DNA of 64,000 nucleotides from Methylosinus trichosporium OB3b (GCF_002752655.1 NZ_CP023737.1:3930001-3994000), one strand, 5' to 3'. Numbered from the stretch's first letter, positions 27,063 through 36,836 are shown. Translations and numbers: made by a program. Notes: generated by a model not told the origin, from the sequence alone.

Positions 27063-27700
27063 TGGCCCGCTCCGTCGCCGATTTTCTGAGGCGCTTCGAC
27101 GAGCCGCGCGTCGTCGCGCCGCTCGCGCCCGAGCCCGTCGTCATCGATGAGCCTCTGATCGAGGCGGAGGAGACGGAGCCGCGGGAGCCGATCGTCGAGC
27201 TCACCGACGAGCTGCGCGACCAGCTCGTCGAGGAAGGACGCGCCGCCGCCAAGGAAGAATGCGAGGAGCTGATCGCGCGCGAGCGGGCGGCGTCGCTGCT
27301 GCGACTCGAGACCGAGCGGCGCAGCTGGGCGCGCGAGGAGGGAGAACGGCTCGGCGAGCAGTTCCGGTCCGCCTTCGATCGCTTCGTCGAGGAGACCGGC
27401 GCCGATGTCGGGCGCGTGCTCGAGCCCTTCGTGACCGGCGAGGTGCGCGAGCGCATGGTCGAGGCGCTCGTCGATCGCCTGCGCGTCATGATCGCCGACC
27501 GCGAACATCCGGTCGTGCGCCTCTGCGGGCCGACCGATCTGCTCGACTCGTTGTGCGAGAAGCTCGGCGGCGAAGGCGTCGCGACGCGCATCGAGGATGT
27601 TGGCGGCGTCGACGTCCGCGCGCGTCTCGACGCCACGACGATCGAGACGAGCCTCGAGGATTGGATGCGGGAGCTGCACGACGAGGATGGCGCGCAATGA
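27062..27700 (+). CDS. FliH-like flagellar export protein
   Basis: The 212-residue product is probably the FliH homologue, the regulator that links the FliI ATPase to the export gate and C-ring. Support comes from position (fliF - this gene - motB), a charged Glu/Arg-rich helical middle (ELRDQLVEEGRAAAKEECEELIARERAA) and a C-terminal alpha/beta segment (VEALVDRLRVMIADREHPVVRLCGP) resembling FliH/SctL. Primary sequence is poorly conserved in this family, so the symbol is withheld. It overlaps fliF by one base and motB by four. Confidence 0.65.
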   Translation: MARSVADFLRRFDEPRVVAPLAPEPVVIDEPLIEAEETEPREPIVELTDELRDQLVEEGRAAAKEECEELIARERAASLLRLETERRSWAREEGERLGEQFRSAFDRFVEETGADVGRVLEPFVTGEVRERMVEALVDRLRVMIADREHPVVRLCGPTDLLDSLCEKLGGEGVATRIEDVGGVDVRARLDATTIETSLEDWMRELHDEDGAQ

Positions 27701-28842
27701 GCGAGGAAAAAGAAGCCGAGATCATCTTCATCCGCAAGAACCACGGCGATCATGAAGAGGGACATCACGGCGGCGCCTGGAAAATCGCTTTCGCCGACTT
27801 CATGACCGCGATGATGGCCTTTTTTCTGGTGATGTGGATCATCAATTCCACGTCGAAGGAGACCAAGGCGGCGATCGTCCAATATTTCAATCCGGTGCAG
27901 CTCGTCGATTCCAATCCCGCGCACAAGGGACTGCGCGATCCCAAGGATGGAGGGCAGGGCAAGAGCGAGAAGCCGACGGCCGCAACGCAGAAAGAACATT
28001 CGGGGGCCGCCCCCGAGAGCGACAAGGACGCGCCGCAGCGCGAGGCGGCGTTGCTCTTCGATCCGATCACGACGCTCGACGAGATCGCCGGTCCCGGCAA
28101 CACGAAAGAGGGCCAGACGGAGCAGGCGCCGCCGATCTTCGGCGATCCCTTCGACCGCAGCGGGCGTGGCGTCGGCTATGTCGAGCCGCATGTCGAGGAG
28201 AGCGGCTCGCCCGACAAGGCGAGCGAGACGGAGCGGGCCGAGGAGCGCGCCAAGCCGGCGTCCTCGACGCCGCCGACGAGCGCCAAGACGATGACGCGCC
28301 AGCAGCGGCAGGCGGCGGCGACAGCCGCGGCCGACGAGAAGGCCAAAGCCGAGGAGAAGGCCAAGGCGGAAGCCGCGCAGCTCGCCGCGACGCGCGCCGC
28401 GGTCGACAGAATCGCCAAAGCGGAAAGCGCGAATGCGCAGCCGGGTCCGCATGTCGAGGTGACCGAGACCGCGGAAGGATTGCTGATCAGCCTCACCGAC
28501 GACGCGAATTTCTCCATGTTCGCGATCGGCTCGGTGAAGCCGAAGCCGCAGCTCGTGCGCATCGTCGGCCAGATCGCCGGCGTGCTCGCCAAGCAGCCCG
28601 GAGAGGTCGAGCTGCGCGGCCATACGGACGCGCGATCCTATAAATCCAAGGTCTACGACAATTGGCGCCTCTCGGCCGATCGCGCCAACATGGCCTATTA
28701 CATGCTGCTGCGCGGCGGCCTCGCCGAGAAGCGCGTCGTCAAGATCGCCGGCTACGCCGACCGCAATCTGAAGGCGCAGAAGGAGCCGCTCGCCGCCGTC
28801 AATCGACGCATCGAAATTCTCGTGCGCAAAGGCGGGGCGTGA
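27697..28842 (+). CDS. motB: Flagellar stator protein MotB
   Basis: MotB anchors the stator to peptidoglycan and carries the proton-binding aspartate of the motor. The 381-residue protein has a His-rich cytoplasmic start, one transmembrane helix with the essential Asp34 in AFADFMTAMMAFFLVMWII, a long Lys/Ala/Glu-rich linker (about 80-245, including an EKAKAEEKAKAEAA helix), and an OmpA-like peptidoglycan-binding domain with VELRGHTDAR and NWRLSADRANMAYYMLL. Its partner motA is 14 kb downstream in this window. ATGA overlap with the gene before and TGATG overlap with motC. Confidence 0.97.
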   Translation: MSEEKEAEIIFIRKNHGDHEEGHHGGAWKIAFADFMTAMMAFFLVMWIINSTSKETKAAIVQYFNPVQLVDSNPAHKGLRDPKDGGQGKSEKPTAATQKEHSGAAPESDKDAPQREAALLFDPITTLDEIAGPGNTKEGQTEQAPPIFGDPFDRSGRGVGYVEPHVEESGSPDKASETERAEERAKPASSTPPTSAKTMTRQQRQAAATAAADEKAKAEEKAKAEAAQLAATRAAVDRIAKAESANAQPGPHVEVTETAEGLLISLTDDANFSMFAIGSVKPKPQLVRIVGQIAGVLAKQPGEVELRGHTDARSYKSKVYDNWRLSADRANMAYYMLLRGGLAEKRVVKIAGYADRNLKAQKEPLAAVNRRIEILVRKGGA

Positions 28843-29975
28843 TGCGCGCCGCGTTGGGTCTCGCCGCGGCGCTGTCGCTGTGGAGCGGCGTCGTCTGCGC
28901 GCAGGCCGACGAGTTCGTCGATCTGGTGCGCAAGCTCACCGGCCTGCAGGACGGCATGGCGCGCGGCGCGGCGACCGCGCGCGCCGCGATACCGGCGCAG
29001 GTCGAGCGCATACAGACGGCGATCGCGACGGCCGAGGCCGACAGTTGGAAGGAGCGCGCCAACGGCCGCGCGGCGGCGACCTATCTCCTCGGCGGCGGCT
29101 CGCCGCGCGCCATTCGCAAGATCTTCGACGCGAATCTCTTCTCTGATGCGGACCGGCCGCTCATCGACGCCAGCCTCGCTTATGCGGAAGGGCGCAGCCG
29201 CGACGCCATGCCGATGTTCGCGCAGATCGATCCGAAGGAGCAGCCGGCGACGCTCGGCGGCCATCTCGCTCTGGTGCGCGGCGGGTTGTTGATCGGCTCC
29301 GACAATGCGCGGGCGCGCGAGCTGCTCGATCTCGCGCGACTGCTCATGCCGAGCTCGCTCGTCGAGGAGGCGGCGCTGCGGCGCGAGGTCGCGGTCGTCG
29401 ATCCGCTGCAGGACGCCGCCAAATTCCTTTTGCTGGCGCGCCGATATGTGGCGCAATATTCGCGCTCGCCCTTCGCGCGCAATTTCTGGGGCGAGGCGCG
29501 CGCGGCGACGATTCGCGTCGCATTGGACATCCCCGAGCGGCAGCTGGGCGAATTTCTGGCGCTGTTCGACGCGACGCCGGCTGCGACACGCTTCGATCTC
29601 CATATGACCATCGCGCAGAACGCCATCCTGCATGGACGCCCTGCGCTCGCGGCTCTCGAGACCGATCGCGCCGCGACGCTCGCCGACACCCATCAGGCCA
29701 AGGCGCGCGTCGCGCTCAACCGCGCGGCGCTGACGGCGCTCGGCGGCGATTTCGAAGCGGCGGCGAGCGAGTTCGCCGCGCTCGACGTCAGCTCTCTCGA
29801 GCGCGGCGACAAGGAGCTGCGCGCGGTCGTCGCCGGCGCGATCGATCATTTGCGGCTCTCACCGGAGGCCGCCGAAAAGACGATGTCCGCGCGCGACGAG
29901 CTGCCCGTCGAGCGAGCGGCGCGCCAGGCCCTCGACGATTCCGAAATACTGCTGCAAAAGACGGTGCAAAAATGA
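28842..29975 (+). CDS. motC: Chemotaxis protein MotC
   Basis: MotC is a periplasmic protein of rhizobial flagella that associates with MotB and is needed for motor rotation. The 377-residue product starts with a signal peptide (MRAALGLAAALSLWSGVVCAQA) and is otherwise helical, with segments typical of the family: AATYLLGGGSPRAIRKIF, ARRYVAQYSRSPFARNFWGE and IPERQLGEFLALFDATPA. Its position between motB and fliK is diagnostic. It overlaps motB by one base and fliK by four. Confidence 0.93.
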   Translation: MRAALGLAAALSLWSGVVCAQADEFVDLVRKLTGLQDGMARGAATARAAIPAQVERIQTAIATAEADSWKERANGRAAATYLLGGGSPRAIRKIFDANLFSDADRPLIDASLAYAEGRSRDAMPMFAQIDPKEQPATLGGHLALVRGGLLIGSDNARARELLDLARLLMPSSLVEEAALRREVAVVDPLQDAAKFLLLARRYVAQYSRSPFARNFWGEARAATIRVALDIPERQLGEFLALFDATPAATRFDLHMTIAQNAILHGRPALAALETDRAATLADTHQAKARVALNRAALTALGGDFEAAASEFAALDVSSLERGDKELRAVVAGAIDHLRLSPEAAEKTMSARDELPVERAARQALDDSEILLQKTVQK

Positions 29976-32900
29976 ATCTCGCTTCGTTGCTGTCGAGCGT
30001 CGCCGCCGATCAGCTCATGCGCGCTCGCGCATCCGGCTCGCCGCGCGGCGTTCTCGACGACAGCGCAGCGAGCGCATCCGACTTCGGCGCCGTGCTCTCC
30101 GGGCTCGATGAGACGGCGGGCGCCGCCGAGCCGCAGGCGCCCGCCGCACGGATCGACGGCGAAACGGAGGAGGGCGCCTCCGATGAGCCGATCGCCGCAA
30201 AGGACGCCGATCCGCCGGCCGCCGAGGCGGCGCCGACGTCTCCGCCGCTTGCGCTAGAGAGCGCGGGCGATCTCTCTTTTGTCTCGAGCGTGCTGGCGCC
30301 GACCTTCGCGCCGCCGCCGCCTGCCGCCGAACGGGACGCTCCGGCCTCGGCCTCGGCCTCCGCTTCCGCGGCCGAGACGCCGTCCCGTCGGTCCGCGCCC
30401 GCAGAGAAGACCGCTTACGCTTCGGTGTACGCATCCACATCCACATCCACATTCGCATCCGCCCGCGTCGAGCCGACGCCGCTCGCCGACGCCGAGGACT
30501 CGACGGCGCCCGCGCGCTTCGCGCCGCCCTCACGGCGAGAGGGCGCGCGCGCGACCCATGCGGACCCATCGGCGCCCGCATCCGAGACGCCGAGCACCGG
30601 CGAACCGCCCGCCGCTCGCTCCGTCCCTAGCGCGACAGTGGCCCGGAGCGCCGAGGCGAAGCCGCGTCAGGCGAAGCTCGAGGCCTCCGCCGTCGCCGCC
30701 GCGCCGCAGGGCCGCGCGACGACCGAAACGGCGCCGAGCTCCCGCGCCGCCGCCGCGCCCGTGGCCACGACGCGGCCCAGCGCCGCTTCGTCGGCGGCGA
30801 AGCCAAAGCAGAGCGCTGCTTCCGCGCCGAACCGAGTCGAGCAGAGCGTCCCCCCGACTCCGATCGCCGCCGCGACGCCGGCCGTCGAATCGGATCGTCC
30901 TGCGTCCACTGCGCGCGTCCGTTCGGCTCTCGCCGAGACGACCGCCCGCCCCGTCTCGGCGACGCCGAGCGCCAGGGCGACGGCCGCGGCCGTCGCGCCT
31001 GTCGCCGAGCGCTTCGCCGCGAGCGCGTCATCTTCCGCCGGGCGAACTCTTCCCGGCGTCACGGTCGTCGAGAATGCGTCGCCGAGCGCGGCCGCCCTCG
31101 AAACCTCGAACGTCGCCGCACCGTCCACGTCGCAGCGAGCGGGTCGCTCGACATCCACGGTCGCTCCCGCATCGGCGAACCCCGAACTCGTCGTGGCGTC
31201 GGCGCCGCGTGAAACGGAGGTCCGGACAGCATCCCCGACGCCGCCGCTCACGGTGGCGAGCGACGAGAGAGCCGAGCGGACGCCCGTGGTCGCATCATCA
31301 AAGGGATCGAGCATCGACGAGACGGCGCGCGCGAGCGCCCCCGTCGAGTCGCCGCCCGTCCCGTTCGAGGCTCCCGAAACGAGCGCGCCCTCCGCGGCGC
31401 CGGACTCGGCGCAGCCCTCTGCGCCGGAGCTGGACAAATTCGCGAGCGCCACGCAGCGCGTCGAGTCGCAGCGGGCGGTCGAGAACGGAACGCGCCCCGC
31501 TGAACGGCTTACCGCGCCGAGCGCCGCCGCTTCGTCCCTCAGCGCCCTGCAGGCCGGCGCGGACCGTCCGGTTTCCACGTCCCTCGATTCGCTGATCGCG
31601 ACAGGCTCCGCCGTGGTCGCCGGGGCCGCGTCGGAGCCAGCCAGCGCGCCCGCGCCGAGCGCCGCGTCGTCCCGCAGCGCCCCGCCGGCCGGCGCGGACC
31701 ATCCGGCTTCCACGTCCCTCGCCTCGACGGCGCGCTCCGACGCGGCCCCGGCGACCATGGCGGCGCCTCTCGCGATCAGCGACGTTCCGAGCGCGAGCGC
31801 GCCCGCGCCGAGCGCCTCCGCTGCGTCCCGCAGCGCCCAGCCCGCCGGCGCGGACCGTCCGGCTTCCACGTCCCTCGCCTCGACGGTTCGCTCCGACGCG
31901 GTCCCGGCGACCACGGCGGAGCCTGTCGCGATCAGCGACGTTCCGAGCGCGCCCGCGCCGAGCGCCGCCGCTACTTCCCGCAGCGCCCCGCCCGCCGGCG
32001 CGGATCGTCAGGTTTCCACGTCCCTCGCCTCGACGGCTGGCTCTGACGCGCCTCCGGCGACCACGGCGGGGTCTATCGCGATCAGCGACGTTCCGAGCGC
32101 GCCCGCGCCGAGCGCCGCTTCATCCCGCAGCGCCCCGCCGGCCGGCGGGGATCGTCCGGCCTCCACGTCCCTTGCCTCGACGGCTGGTTCTGACGCCGCC
32201 CCGGCGCCCACGGCGGAGCCGGTCGCGGTCAGCGAGGCTCCGCGGACAACCGCGGCGAGCGACGTTCCTTCGTCCCGCGGCGCGCCCTCCGGGGCGGATC
32301 GTTCCGTTTCCGCGTCCACTCCCACGTCGGCCTGGTCCGACGCCGCCCCGGCGCCCACGGCGGAGCCGGTCGCGGCCAGCGAGGCTCCGTGGACAACCGC
32401 GGCGAGCGACGTTCCTTCGTCCCGCGGCGCGCCCTCCGGGGCGGATCGTTCCGTTTCCGCGTCCACTCCCGCGCCGGCCTGGTCCGCCGCCGCCCCGGCG
32501 CCCACGGCGGAGCCGGTCGCGGTCAGCGAGGCTCCGCGGACAACCGCAGCGAGCGACGTTCCTTCGTCCCGCGGCGCGCCCCCCGGGACGGATCGTTCCC
32601 TTTCCGCATCCACTTCCGCGCCGGCCTGGTCCGACGCCGCCCCGGCGCCCACGGCGGAGCCGGTCGCGGTCAGCGAGGCTCCGCGCACAACCGCGGCGAG
32701 CGACGTTCCTTCGTCCCGCGGCGCGCCCTCCGGGGCGGATCGTTCCGTTTCCGCGTCCACTCCCACGTCGGCCTGGTCCGACGCCGCCCCGGCGCCCACG
32801 GCGGAGCCGGTCGCGGCCAGCGAGGCTCCGCGCACAACCGTGGCGAGCGACGTTCCTTCGTCCCGCGGCGCGCCCTCCGGGGCGGATCGTTCCGTTTCCG

Positions 32901-35900
32901 CGTCCACTCCCACGCCGGCCTGGTCCGACGCCGCCCCGGCGCCCACGGCGGAGCTGGTCGCGGCCAGCGAGGCTCCGCGCGCAACCGCAGCGAGCGACGT
33001 TCCTTCGTCCCGCGGCGCGCCCTCCGGCGCGGAACGCGTCGCTACCGTCCCCGTCGCCTCGACGGCTCGGATTGACGCCGCGCCTCCGAGCACGGTGGAG
33101 CCTGTCATGGTCCGGCAGGCCCCGATCTCCACCGCGCCGAGCGCGGCTTCGTCGTCCAGCGTGTCGCCCTCCGGCGCGGATCGTCCTGTTTCCGTGTCCA
33201 TCGTTCGGTCCGAGACTGTGAGCGCGGCGCAGCCGGCAGCGGTTCGAGAGGCTGCGAGCACGCCGGCGCAGGCTCCTCGACCGGATCGCGCCGAAGCGCC
33301 ATCGACGGCTCGCACTGCTGCAATCACCCCGGCCGCCGAGCCCAGCTACGCCGCCGAGGCGCCGCAGGAGCCGCCGGCTTCCGTCGACGCATCGTCGATT
33401 CGGGCCGCCGATCCGCCGATCCGAACGGAGACCAGCCGCCCGCGAGCGTCGGCCACGAGCTCGTCCGACATGCCGCCGAACGAGGACGCCCCGAAGACGA
33501 GCGCGACTCCGGCGCGCATTCCGGCCGAGCGTGACACCCCGCTCGCGGCCTCGATCGACTCGAAGCTTCCGCAACCGCCTGCCGCGACCAGCGAGCAGCC
33601 GAGACTTTCCGACCGGCCCGTCGCCACCGATTTCCGGTCAGCCTCGCGTTCCTCGACTTCGCCGACGGTCGACGCGAGCGCCACGCCGAACGTCGATGTT
33701 ACGCCTGCCGCGACGCGAGCGGCTGCGCCAGCCGAAATGCGAGCGCCCTCCGCGCCAGAGTCGGCCGTCCTCGCCGAAGCTTCGCCGCCAGCTGCCGAGG
33801 TCCCGTCGGCGCCGCGGGCGACCTTCGTCTCGAGGACGTCGCAACAGACCGCCGCAGCTGCGCCGCAGACGCAGGCAAAAGGTGCGGCGGAGACGATTTC
33901 TTCCGCGCCCCTCGATTCTTCCGCGCTACCAGAGCCGGTCGTCGAAGCGGCGGCCGCCGTTCCGCGGCAGTCGGCGGCTCCAGTTGTGAATCGCTCTGCC
34001 ATCGTCGACTCCGGCGCAGCGTTCGAGAGCCGTCCTGCGACGGTTGTGGAGAGCGCTCGTCCCGCGGCGAACCCGGCTGTCGCCGCGGCTCCGACCGCAG
34101 GGGCGCCAGCGAATGTGACGACCGAAGCGTCGGCTCCCGCCGCGCGCGAGGCGACGATCGATGTCGCGCCGCCGAGCGCTCCGCTGTCCGGTTCCGTGTC
34201 GAGCCCGGAGCCGCGCGCAACCGCGCCGCAGTCCGGAGAGAGCGCGCCGGCGAGCGAATTGCCGGCTCGTTCCACGGCCTCGCCACTGTGGCAGAATGCG
34301 ACCGCCTCCGTCTCGTCGCAGAATGCGCCGGCCGGGCCTTCCATGACCGCGGCGCCTTCTGCGGCCGTTGAGCCCGAAGCTCACACCGGCTCGACCGTGT
34401 TGGCGTCGACTCCCCGCCAGAGCGCCGCGCCTTCGACTATTTCCGAGGCGCGCCCCTCCGAGCCGGCCGCAACAATGTCCCGCGCGACCGCCGAGGCGCG
34501 GCCTGGGATCGACAGCGCCGCGCCGAGCGCCGTCGCCGCGTCGTCCACGGTCGTTCCTCCTTCCGTAGAGGTCCGCGCTTCTTCCGCGCCGGCTGAGAGC
34601 GCGCCGCCCGTTGTCGATCGCTCGCGACCTGTCGCCGCCGTTTCTCCGACAGCCACCGCCGCCGCCGTCGAGGCCGGGGATGCGGAGGCGACGATCGCCG
34701 CAGCGCGCACGCCTTCCAGCCGCGTCGATCCGCCGGCCATTGCGTCACGGCCGGCTGCGTCGTCGCAGGTCGATGTGACGAAGCAGGCGGAGCCTTCGGC
34801 CGCCGCGACGCCTCCGGCGGAGGTCGCTTCCATCGACGGGGCTCAGCCATCCGCCGCGCCCGAGCGATCAACCGCCACCACGCCCGCCCCGGCGGCTCCC
34901 CAGGCGACCCCCGCCCCGGCGGTTCCCCAGGCGCAGCCGAGCCAATCGCAGTCGAGCCGCGACGCCGAACCGGCGTCGCCCGTCGCTGCGGAAACCGTTC
35001 GACCGCGCGCCGCCGCTCTTGCCCAGCCGAAGGCCGAGGTGACGGAGCCTGCCACGGCGAACGCGGCGCCTCTCGTCGAGGCCGCCGCGACGCCGGCGTC
35101 GGCCAAAGCGAGCGACCCTGTCGCGAGTCCCGCGTCGGTCTCGTCTCCCTCCGCAACGGCGAGCGCGCCGGCGGCGACCGAGCCTGTCCATGACGACGGG
35201 CTGCTCGCGCTGCTGCGCTCGATCCCGGCCGGCCGGCTCGCAGCTCCCTCCACCGTCGCGCGACCGCAGAGCCGGGAGGATGCTTCGCGCTCCGCACGTC
35301 CTGCGGGCTCGGCCGGCGAGGCGGCGCGATCCTTCGACCTCGCCGCGGCGATTCCGTCGCTGATCAGCGACGCGCCACGGCCGTCCTCCGCCGCGAGCCC
35401 CGTCCTCGATCTGCCGCGCAGCGATGCGCCCGACGCCGACGACACGACATCGGCGCCGCCCCTCGAGGCCGCGGACTTCGCCGCGGTCTCCTCGACATCC
35501 CAGCCATCGGCCTCGCCGTCGCCCCGGCTGACCGAAGCGACTGGCGTGGCGTGGACGCTTCCCGCCGCGCTCGCCGCGTCGCGGTCCGTTCCTGCGTCCG
35601 CGGAGGTCGAAAGCTCGCCCGATGCGACGCCGAAAGAGGAGATCGTCGCTACGCCGCTCGGCCGCGTCGATCTCTCGGCGCCGACCGCGCAACCCGCTCC
35701 GGCGATGGCGGCGCTGCTGGTCCCGCAAGCGCGCAGCCTGCTCGCACAGGATCAAAGCGGGGCAGCGCCGGCGACAGCGACGCGGCGCGCCGCCGACGCC
35801 GCGCCGCGCGCAACGTCGAATGTCGTCAAGTCGATGACGATCGAGCTCGCGCCGGAATCGCTCGGCGCCGTCGTCGTGAAGATGAAGCTCGTGCATTCCG

Positions 35901-36247
35901 GCGTCGAGATGAAGATCAGCGTGCGCTCGTCGGAAGCGTTGAACGAGCTCGAATCCTCGCGCGACGCTCTGGTCGCGGCGATGCGGTCGGCCGGCTGCGC
36001 CATCGACGGCTGCACGATCCAAATCGCTGCGCCGGCCGCGGACGGCGCGCAAGCGCAGGCCGCTGGACAGAGTTTCGACTCGTCCGCCAATGGCGCGAAT
36101 AGCGAGCGACGCGACGTCGCAGGAGAAGGAGCGGGCGATGGCCAGGGGACCGGCGGACGACGACGCGAGAGCGAGCGCGACGACGGCGCGGCGGAGAGCG
36201 TGGCTCGGCGTTCTGTCGATCGTCGCAGCGGCGGCGTCTATCTCTGA
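29972..36247 (+). CDS. fliK: Giant hook-length control protein FliK (MotD)
   Basis: FliK is a secreted ruler that measures hook length and switches the export gate (FlhB) to filament substrates. In rhizobia the gene after motC, once called motD, was shown to be fliK. The C-terminal Flg_hook domain (about residues 1952-2035) is clear: SMTIELAPESLGAVVVKMKL, VEMKISVRSSEALNEL, ALVAAMRSAG. The protein has 2,091 residues, against roughly 400-700 in most bacteria. Nearly everything before the domain is Ala/Ser/Pro/Thr-rich, and residues ~545-1080 are tandem repeats, with six exact 49-residue periods at 741-1034. Codon phase and GC3 stay consistent with translation throughout. Its end overlaps the transglycosylase gene by 110 bp. 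Confidence 0.9.
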   Translation: MNLASLLSSVAADQLMRARASGSPRGVLDDSAASASDFGAVLSGLDETAGAAEPQAPAARIDGETEEGASDEPIAAKDADPPAAEAAPTSPPLALESAGDLSFVSSVLAPTFAPPPPAAERDAPASASASASAAETPSRRSAPAEKTAYASVYASTSTSTFASARVEPTPLADAEDSTAPARFAPPSRREGARATHADPSAPASETPSTGEPPAARSVPSATVARSAEAKPRQAKLEASAVAAAPQGRATTETAPSSRAAAAPVATTRPSAASSAAKPKQSAASAPNRVEQSVPPTPIAAATPAVESDRPASTARVRSALAETTARPVSATPSARATAAAVAPVAERFAASASSSAGRTLPGVTVVENASPSAAALETSNVAAPSTSQRAGRSTSTVAPASANPELVVASAPRETEVRTASPTPPLTVASDERAERTPVVASSKGSSIDETARASAPVESPPVPFEAPETSAPSAAPDSAQPSAPELDKFASATQRVESQRAVENGTRPAERLTAPSAAASSLSALQAGADRPVSTSLDSLIATGSAVVAGAASEPASAPAPSAASSRSAPPAGADHPASTSLASTARSDAAPATMAAPLAISDVPSASAPAPSASAASRSAQPAGADRPASTSLASTVRSDAVPATTAEPVAISDVPSAPAPSAAATSRSAPPAGADRQVSTSLASTAGSDAPPATTAGSIAISDVPSAPAPSAASSRSAPPAGGDRPASTSLASTAGSDAAPAPTAEPVAVSEAPRTTAASDVPSSRGAPSGADRSVSASTPTSAWSDAAPAPTAEPVAASEAPWTTAASDVPSSRGAPSGADRSVSASTPAPAWSAAAPAPTAEPVAVSEAPRTTAASDVPSSRGAPPGTDRSLSASTSAPAWSDAAPAPTAEPVAVSEAPRTTAASDVPSSRGAPSGADRSVSASTPTSAWSDAAPAPTAEPVAASEAPRTTVASDVPSSRGAPSGADRSVSASTPTPAWSDAAPAPTAELVAASEAPRATAASDVPSSRGAPSGAERVATVPVASTARIDAAPPSTVEPVMVRQAPISTAPSAASSSSVSPSGADRPVSVSIVRSETVSAAQPAAVREAASTPAQAPRPDRAEAPSTARTAAITPAAEPSYAAEAPQEPPASVDASSIRAADPPIRTETSRPRASATSSSDMPPNEDAPKTSATPARIPAERDTPLAASIDSKLPQPPAATSEQPRLSDRPVATDFRSASRSSTSPTVDASATPNVDVTPAATRAAAPAEMRAPSAPESAVLAEASPPAAEVPSAPRATFVSRTSQQTAAAAPQTQAKGAAETISSAPLDSSALPEPVVEAAAAVPRQSAAPVVNRSAIVDSGAAFESRPATVVESARPAANPAVAAAPTAGAPANVTTEASAPAAREATIDVAPPSAPLSGSVSSPEPRATAPQSGESAPASELPARSTASPLWQNATASVSSQNAPAGPSMTAAPSAAVEPEAHTGSTVLASTPRQSAAPSTISEARPSEPAATMSRATAEARPGIDSAAPSAVAASSTVVPPSVEVRASSAPAESAPPVVDRSRPVAAVSPTATAAAVEAGDAEATIAAARTPSSRVDPPAIASRPAASSQVDVTKQAEPSAAATPPAEVASIDGAQPSAAPERSTATTPAPAAPQATPAPAVPQAQPSQSQSSRDAEPASPVAAETVRPRAAALAQPKAEVTEPATANAAPLVEAAATPASAKASDPVASPASVSSPSATASAPAATEPVHDDGLLALLRSIPAGRLAAPSTVARPQSREDASRSARPAGSAGEAARSFDLAAAIPSLISDAPRPSSAASPVLDLPRSDAPDADDTTSAPPLEAADFAAVSSTSQPSASPSPRLTEATGVAWTLPAALAASRSVPASAEVESSPDATPKEEIVATPLGRVDLSAPTAQPAPAMAALLVPQARSLLAQDQSGAAPATATRRAADAAPRATSNVVKSMTIELAPESLGAVVVKMKLVHSGVEMKISVRSSEALNELESSRDALVAAMRSAGCAIDGCTIQIAAPAADGAQAQAAGQSFDSSANGANSERRDVAGEGAGDGQGTGGRRRESERDDGAAESVARRSVDRRSGGVYL
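31604..33220 (+). repeat. Tandem repeat array inside fliK
   Basis: Units begin at 31604, 31739, 31895, 32045, 32192, 32339, 32486, 32633, 32780, 32927 and 33074. The early ones are 135, 156, 150 and 147 bp and diverged; from 32192 to 33073 there are six copies of exactly 147 bp that are almost identical in DNA; the last (from 33074) is degenerate. Each 49-residue unit reads approximately SDAAPAPTAEPVA, SEAPRTTAASDVPSSRGAP, SGADRSVSASTP. All lengths are multiples of three, so the frame is kept. Confidence 0.93.
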
Positions 36248-36785
36248 CTCGCGCGCCGCCGGCGCGCCGCCACAGAACATCTGCGAGCGCGAGATGATCC
36301 ATGCGGCCAATGAGAACGCCGTGCCGCTCGCCGTGCTCTACGCCGTGGCGTTGACCGAGACCGGCCAGAGAGGCGCGCTCAACGCCTATGCGATGAATGT
36401 GCAGGGGCGCGCCGTGTTCAGCGCCGATCTGCGCGAGGCGCTGGAGCGCTTCGCGATGGCGCGGCGCGGCGGCGCCGTGCTGATCGACATCGGCTGCATG
36501 CAGGTCAATCACCATTATCACGGCGCTAAATTCGCGTCGGTGGAGGCGATGTTCGATCCGCGCCTCAATGTCGGCTATGCCGCTAAGTTCTTAAAGGCGC
36601 TGCGCGCCAGCGAAGGCAGCTGGACCAGCGCGGTCGCGCGCTATCATGCGGGTCCCGGCAATGCGCCGGCGCAGAAGACCTATGTATGCGCGGTGATCGC
36701 CAATATGGTGGCGAGCGGCTTCGGCTCCTGGACCGACGCGGCGCGAGATTTTTGTCGCCCGCGCGACCGCGCGGCGGCGCGTTGA
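36138..36785 (+). CDS. Flagellum-associated lytic transglycosylase
   Basis: The 215-residue protein has an N-terminal export signal (RRRAWLGVLSIVAAAASI) and an SLT-type lysozyme-like domain: the catalytic Glu is in YAVALTETG, followed by NAYAMNVQGRAV, the family motif IDIGCMQVNHHYH, FDPRLNVGYAAKFL and VARYHAGPGN. It probably cuts peptidoglycan so that the rod can cross the wall, as for the transglycosylases encoded beside flagellar genes in other alphaproteobacteria. The ATG at 36138 has AGGAGAAGGAG just upstream; another ATG at 36090 is possible. It overlaps fliK's end in a different frame. Confidence 0.88.
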   Translation: MARGPADDDARASATTARRRAWLGVLSIVAAAASISDSRAAGAPPQNICEREMIHAANENAVPLAVLYAVALTETGQRGALNAYAMNVQGRAVFSADLREALERFAMARRGGAVLIDIGCMQVNHHYHGAKFASVEAMFDPRLNVGYAAKFLKALRASEGSWTSAVARYHAGPGNAPAQKTYVCAVIANMVASGFGSWTDAARDFCRPRDRAAAR

Positions 36786-36836
36786 ACGAGAGCGAGCCCT
36801 AAGGCTAGAGGTCTGCTTCATCGACGCCGATGGGAT

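Noticed and set aside
31604..33220. Regular 147-bp repeats considered as a CRISPR-like array
   Set aside because: The units are contiguous and coding with no unique spacers. They are protein repeats.
32172..33574. Arg/Pro-rich and Gly/Arg-rich open frames in other phases of the fliK repeat array
   Set aside because: They inherit the 49-residue periodicity because 147 is a multiple of three, and they lack ribosome sites and any domain. The fliK frame carries the Flg_hook domain.
34868..36310. A 480-codon antisense open frame at the 3' end of fliK
   Set aside because: It is the complement of a clear FliK C-terminus and has only Arg/Gly/Ala-rich sequence.
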